Below are positions 59,283 through 64,000 of a stretch of 64,000 nt of DNA, piece by piece; position 1 is the first letter of the stretch; each line of letters starts with the position of its first letter. Source of the DNA: Isoetes taiwanensis (taxonomy: Eukaryota; Streptophyta; Lycopodiopsida; Isoetales; Isoetaceae); contig JAJEKV010000014.1 in NCBI GenBank assembly GCA_021234155.1, positions 14,746,494-14,810,493 on the forward strand, read 5' to 3'. Under the pieces are notes generated by a model, which worked only from the letters and a program-made list of their open reading frames with translations, did not search any database and was not told the origin of the DNA. The position numbers and the translations under genes were made by a program.

Positions 59283-60851
59283 TTGAAGAATGGAAAGATG
59301 TATTTGCATGGGATTACACGAGTTGGTAGGTGTAAAACCGAGATATGTGAATTTGAAATAAAGATGAAAGAAGGAACCAAACCTGTCATGCAAAAACTGA
59401 GAAAGATGAATAGATCCTTGCTAACCTTGATCAGAGAAGAATTATTAAAGATGAAAGAAGCTGAAGTTATCACTGAGATAACCAACCCTGAATGGCTGTC
59501 ATGCATAGTACCATTGAAAAAAGAACAAAACTATCTGGCGTATGCATAGATTATAGAGACCTTAATAAGGCTACTATAAAAGATCAAGTATCCACTTCCC
59601 TTTCTAGAAGAGGTGCTTCATGCAACTGCTGGTAAAGAGATTTATTCATTTCTAGATGGATTTTCAGGTTTTAATCAGATTAAAATCAAGGAAGCAGACC
59701 AAGCTAAGACCTCCTTCATAACCCCTTGGGGAACCTTTGCCATGCAAAAAATGCCCTTTGGATTGATGAATGCATCTGCTACATTCCAGAGGGCTATGGA
59801 TAAAATCTTTCAAAGCATGCCTCTTGATAAATTTAGGGTGTTTCTTGATGACCTTTGCCTAGGAACACCGATAGAGCAACACATGAAACCGACTATGATT
59901 ATGAGTCTATGCAGGGAAAGTGGTGTATGCTTAAATCCAAAGAAGTGTATCTTTCTATGTTCAAAAGGTGAACTGTTAGGACATGAAGTATCTGCTCAAG
60001 GAATCAAAGTCTCAGAGGGTAAGATGGAAGCACTCAAGAAAGTAGTGCCACCTAAAACTCTGAGGCAAGTAAAGAGCTTTATGGGACTTACTAGTTTTTT
60101 AAGAATCTATGTACCTAATTTCTCACATATTATGGGTCCTATAGCAAAATCGACAAGAGTAGGCAAGTCTGACAAACATGAGAGCAAACATATGGAAGTA
60201 AATTGGACACCCCGAGTGCGTGTCGCTTTTGAGTTACTCATCACTCGAATTTCTCAATCAGAAGCTTTAAAACCACCTGATCATAGTCTTCCTTTTAAAG
60301 CTTATATAAGTATCACTAACAAGGCTGTTGGCATTTCTCTACTACAGGATCATGGCATAATAGCCTTTACAAGCAAGATATGGTCAGACACAGAAATGAG
60401 ATATGCTAGATTGGAAAAAAGTGCTGCAGGAATAATGTGGTTCCTACAAAGACTTGGACATATTGTCCAACACAATGAGGTAAAGGTGCTCATGCACCAA
60501 AATCCCCTTCCATTATTATTTCAGAAAAGTCAAAGCAAAGCCAAGTTATGCAGGTGGGCCTGCAAAATTCAAGATTATAATCTTAGTGTCAAAATAGTCA
60601 AAACCATTAAGAGCCCTAGTGATTATCTTACAGAGAGAGCTTTTGAATTTGAGGATTTTGAAGGATTGCAGGACATGGAAACACCTCAGGAGACTGGAGA
60701 TTCTACCAACCTTGTTTTGTCTAGCAAGATGAATGAGGATTGGCAGTTTGACCTTATTGAATTTCAAGTGAGAATGGAGAGCCGCCTAAAAACATGGATA
60801 CTAAGCAAACCGGAAGATTTAGAGCTAAAGCTAAAACATTCAAGATGGTAG
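59283..60851 (+). pseudogene. Reverse transcriptase and RT-linked RNase H of the Tat-type element
   Basis: 59283-59520 carries the start of RT (TKPVMQKLRKM, EVITEITNPEW). After a frame break, the 412-codon frame from 59613 contains FLDGFSGFNQIKI, TPWGTFAMQKMPFGLMNA, ATFQRAMD, the catalytic VFLDD, LNPKKC.F and LRQVKSFMGL. The following RNase H keeps the overall fold words (SDTEMRYARLEKSAAGIMWF, NPLPLL) but lacks the usual aspartates: AYISITNKAVG where Asp is expected, and VLMHQNP instead of TDHNP. About 60 residues of acidic linker follow. RT copies the element RNA into DNA. Confidence 0.9.
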
Positions 60852-60854
60852 GAG

Positions 60855-62019
60855 ATGTGTTGTGCAAGATTGATTATAATGGAGTCTTTGTTGAGATGTG
60901 TCAACAGATCTGAAAGCCGAGTGATTGTGGAAGCATGTCATGAAGGCATTTGTGGTGGGCATTTTGCGGTGAAACCACCGCAAAGAAGATCATCAGTCAG
61001 GCTACTTCTGGCCAAGTTTGTTCAAAGATTGTTATGAGACAATCAAAAGATGCCATAAATGTCAAATTCATGGTAGGAGAATCCTTCAACCTGCTGCTCT
61101 TACTGGTATTGTATCTCCTGGTCCTTTTCAAATTTGGGGATTGGATTTTATAGGGCCTATATTTCCTGAATCTCAAGGTAGGCATGAATACATCCTAGTT
61201 GCTACAGATTATTTTACTAAATGGGTGGAAGCAACTCCACTTAGACAGGCAAATGCTCTGACAACTGCAAGATTTTTACATGAGCACATATGCACCAGGT
61301 TTGGCATTCCTTTCAAAATTGTATCTGATAGGGGAACACAGTTCATAAATGATGTCATTAGTAATTTACTGAAAGCATTAAAGGTCAAACATGTGAAAAG
61401 TTCTGCCTATTATCCTCAAGGCAATGGGCAAGCTGAGTCAACAAACAAAGTGTTGAAGAACATCCTAAAAAAAACAGTTGAAGTTCATAAAAAAGATTGG
61501 CATATTAAACTGCATGATGCATTGTGGGCATATAGGACCACTGTAAAAAATGCTACTAACCATACACCTTTTAGCCTTGTCTATGGTGTTGAAGCTGTGG
61601 TCCCAGTTGAACTAGAATTGCCATCACTCAGGTTGGCAATGAAGATCCAGATGCAGCTAGAGGATGCTTACAGAGACAGGTATGAGAAGTTGCTGATGCT
61701 TGAAGAAGAGAGGCTGGAAGCCGAGAATGTGAACCTGAGGAAAAAAGCTAAGGATATAGCAGCTTTCAAAGCTGCACACAAGTTACAAGGAAGTTTTAAA
61801 GTAAATGAATTGGTGCTCAAGTGGAATAAAGCAAAGGAAGATTCAGCAGGTAAATTTGATGGCCTATGGGAAGGCCCTTTCAAGATCCATGCAATTGCAG
61901 GTACGAGTTCTTATCTTTTGCAAGAAATTGGTACAGGGAGATTGCTAGCTAATCCTATAAACACATTGCACTTGAAAAGGTATTGGGAGCAGCATGTCTG
62001 CCTGATCTTATTTGAGTAA
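60855..62019 (+). pseudogene. Integrase of the Tat-type element
   Basis: The zinc-binding part (ACHEGICGGHFA, then CHKC) spans a frame break near 61000. The 333-codon frame from 61018 holds the catalytic core: GLDFIGP, VSDRGTQF and GQAESTN, with 35 residues between the second Asp and the Glu. It then has a GPFKIHAI region and ends HLKRYWEQHV. No chromodomain follows, which fits the Tat/Athila side of plant gypsy elements. Integrase inserts the cDNA into the host genome. Confidence 0.9.
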
Positions 62020-62760
62020 ACATGTTGTAGTGCTTTTAGTTAGGAACTATGTGATAATTCTCAGCAATAGTTGTCAGAATCTTTGTTAGTATTTCAAGTT
62101 TAAAATGATAAAAGACATAAAAAGGAAAAAAGAAAGAAAATCAAACAAAACATAGAGTTCTAAGTAAAGTAGGTTTTGTTATTTAACAGTTTGCACTTTC
62201 AGAGAGAAGATGGTTGCTGACTGAAGGCCAGATTTCAAGCAAATGCTGCTTCAGGCTGAGCAAGAATTTATCTTGTTGATGCTAACATTTTGCACCACTT
62301 GCCAGATCCATCAGACTGATCAAACTCATCAGGATGTGACTTAGCCTGCATATACATGAGACTTGTATTCTTTTTCAAATGCAGATTCCTATCAAGCAGC
62401 TATGCATCCATGGAGAAAAAGCTGTTGCAGAAGATACTAACAGTTTTTTAAAAGTGTCATTCCAGGTTCATTTGTTTTCCTTCCATGTCCATCTGATCAC
62501 TATAGCCTGGAACATATGACCATTGCTTCCAAATCTTCTCAAGCTGCTACCAAAAGTTGCCTCCCATAGTCACTCACCTAAAGGCAACTCAGAGAGACAA
62601 GTTCAAACAAAACAAGAAGAACACTGCTGCTGATCATGTCAATTATTCCAACGGTTACGAAGACCACACTGTCGACCAGATATTCATATTCATAGTCAAA
62701 TTTTCTAACTGAATATCAGCCGTGGGGGACCAGCCACATCCTCTCCTTTGTTTAGCATCA
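62020..62760 (+). other. 3' non-coding part of the Tat-type element
   Basis: No ORF is present. A GTGGGGGA run at about 62722 is the best polypurine-tract candidate, about 30 bp before the LTR start. Confidence 0.5.
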
Positions 62761-64000
62761 TGTTGCCCGCTATATAGCAACATGTACAAGGCTCCTGAGC
62801 AATATCACAGGCAAACAACTTGAAGACCAAGAATACTAAGACCAAAAGGCTTGAAGACAAAGATGATGATGAAGAACCCAAAGGATGACTTTAAGTCAAG
62901 ACACAAGTTCACAACTCAAGCTCCAAGGATTGAATGCATTTTCTAGCTCTGAAGGCACTTATGAGGTTTGGAAGACCCCTGTGAAGATGGCAAGCTATGA
63001 TATGGTACTTATCCTTCGTGATTCTAAAGATTATCTATTTGCTTTTTGTGCCATCACACCATCATCCTTATCCTATTTTTTTTTCACCCTCATTGCCTTT
63101 TCACATCCTATACCATCATGTATTTCATGTATAACCATTTGTTTCATAGTTGACCTACCATGACCTAGGGCACATTTCCCAAGGAAGTTGTCAAATCTAA
63201 AAGTTGCCTAGCATCGAACTCTATATCACCATTCTCATCTCATGCCTTGCCATTCCATTGTCACACACTCCATACCAAGTAGCTAAAGCAAAACATATGT
63301 GCTAAGCACAAAAAATACAAAAAACACAAAGATGCCTAGTCACATCTCCAAGTGACATGGCATGATGACTAGATGTACATGTCATCACCTCCAAAGCTAC
63401 TTTGGTCCACTCATCATTTGCTACCTTCATGTCTCATTCATCATGTTGCCACCTAAGCACCAAATTTCCACATCATCACATCACTCCACATCATCAAATG
63501 ATGACTAGGCGAGTTTTAACCAAACTCAAAATTGGTCAACCAAATGATCAAACTACCTTGGGAAGTGAACCTACTAGCCTTGTTTACCCTAGTTGACCTA
63601 TTTTCTATCCTTCCACTACATTTTCACCTATTGTCACATCATCATCCATTAGGGCAAAATACCTTGTTTGACCAACACATATCACATTGACCTTGCCCAG
63701 TCATTCATCTTTTTAACAAAAAAATCAAAATATTATTTTCCAAAATTTGGCCTTGCCATCTTGAAGCTCCCTTGAAAGTATGCCACCTGGCACAAAAAAT
63801 CTCAAAAAAAGACCCTATATAGACCTTCAAATTTCATTTCTTGGGAACCGTGCCCATGCCAAAAAATGCAAAAATTTTCCTATTCTACCCCCCCCCATCT
63901 ATCTACCCTCTTATCCTCTGCCAAGTGGCGTCCCCCCTGGCATGCCAAGTCGAAACACGAGCCGAGCTTGGCGTGGGAGGAGACCACGTAATCAGGAGAA
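62761..64000 (+). repeat. 3' LTR of the Tat-type gypsy element, cut by the window edge
   Basis: It matches 54155-55393. The start is TGTTGCCCGCTATATAGCAACA-like and the end lies outside the window, so the target duplication cannot be checked here. The near-identity to the 5' LTR indicates recent insertion. Confidence 0.85.

Noticed and set aside
54799-63596. Identical 64-codon ORFs at 54799 and 63402
   Set aside because: They lie inside the two LTRs and duplicate only because the LTRs do; no sign of coding function.
1-64000. A CRISPR array, bacterial defence island or other prokaryotic system
   Set aside because: Gene structure with introns, plant gene families and plant transposon types exclude a prokaryotic source; no regularly spaced repeat-spacer array was seen.

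Overview
This is plant nuclear DNA, AT-rich and dominated by transposons. It holds the broken remains of four intron-containing host genes. Land-plant origin is clear from a long-chain fatty alcohol oxidase (FAO), a COBRA-like GPI protein, a p115-type golgin and a nucleobase-ascorbate transporter, together with CACTA, Helitron and Ty3/gypsy elements of plant type. The species cannot be fixed from the sequence. No rRNA, tRNA gene, CRISPR array or intact long host gene was found.

Layout. Positions 1-4138 and 24630-28876 are two diverged copies of one gypsy-derived block: part of an LTR, an RNase H remnant, then 2.7 kb that is open mainly on the opposite strand. The second copy is followed by a longer related LTR (29170-30586). 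A CpG-rich repeat tract lies at 4142-5955, and 6-13 kb has no recognisable gene. At 13.15-18.2 kb (+) is a golgin candidate 6/p115 gene with introns, broken in nearly every exon. It converges on a COBRA-like gene at 21.1-18.8 kb (-). A degenerate tandem repeat follows at 21.9-23.1 kb.

At 33.9-36.4 kb (+) is an FAO gene with recognisable exons but several frameshifts, followed by a chromodomain-type gypsy fragment. A 1205-bp non-autonomous Helitron with both ends and an A/T target lies at 39164-40368. A transporter gene (41087-46108) is split in a coding exon by a 4157-bp CACTA element with a perfect 3-bp target duplication. Two partial FAO copies follow (46.8-47.8 and 52.8-53.1 kb). The downstream flank of the first is itself split by a 3-kb insertion (48112-51129) and then by an LTR element whose tRNA-Met primer site is visible at 52480.

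From 54155 to the right edge is a young Ty3/gypsy element of the Tat/non-chromodomain type, with near-identical LTRs. It carries gag, protease, an extra RNase H placed before the reverse transcriptase, RT with a degenerate RNase H, and integrase.

Many host-gene frameshifts are single-base losses in homopolymers, so consensus error must be separated from true pseudogene decay. Some breaks cannot be such errors: an in-frame stop for a conserved Trp, the CACTA insertion, an 82-bp tandem duplication and missing 5' halves.
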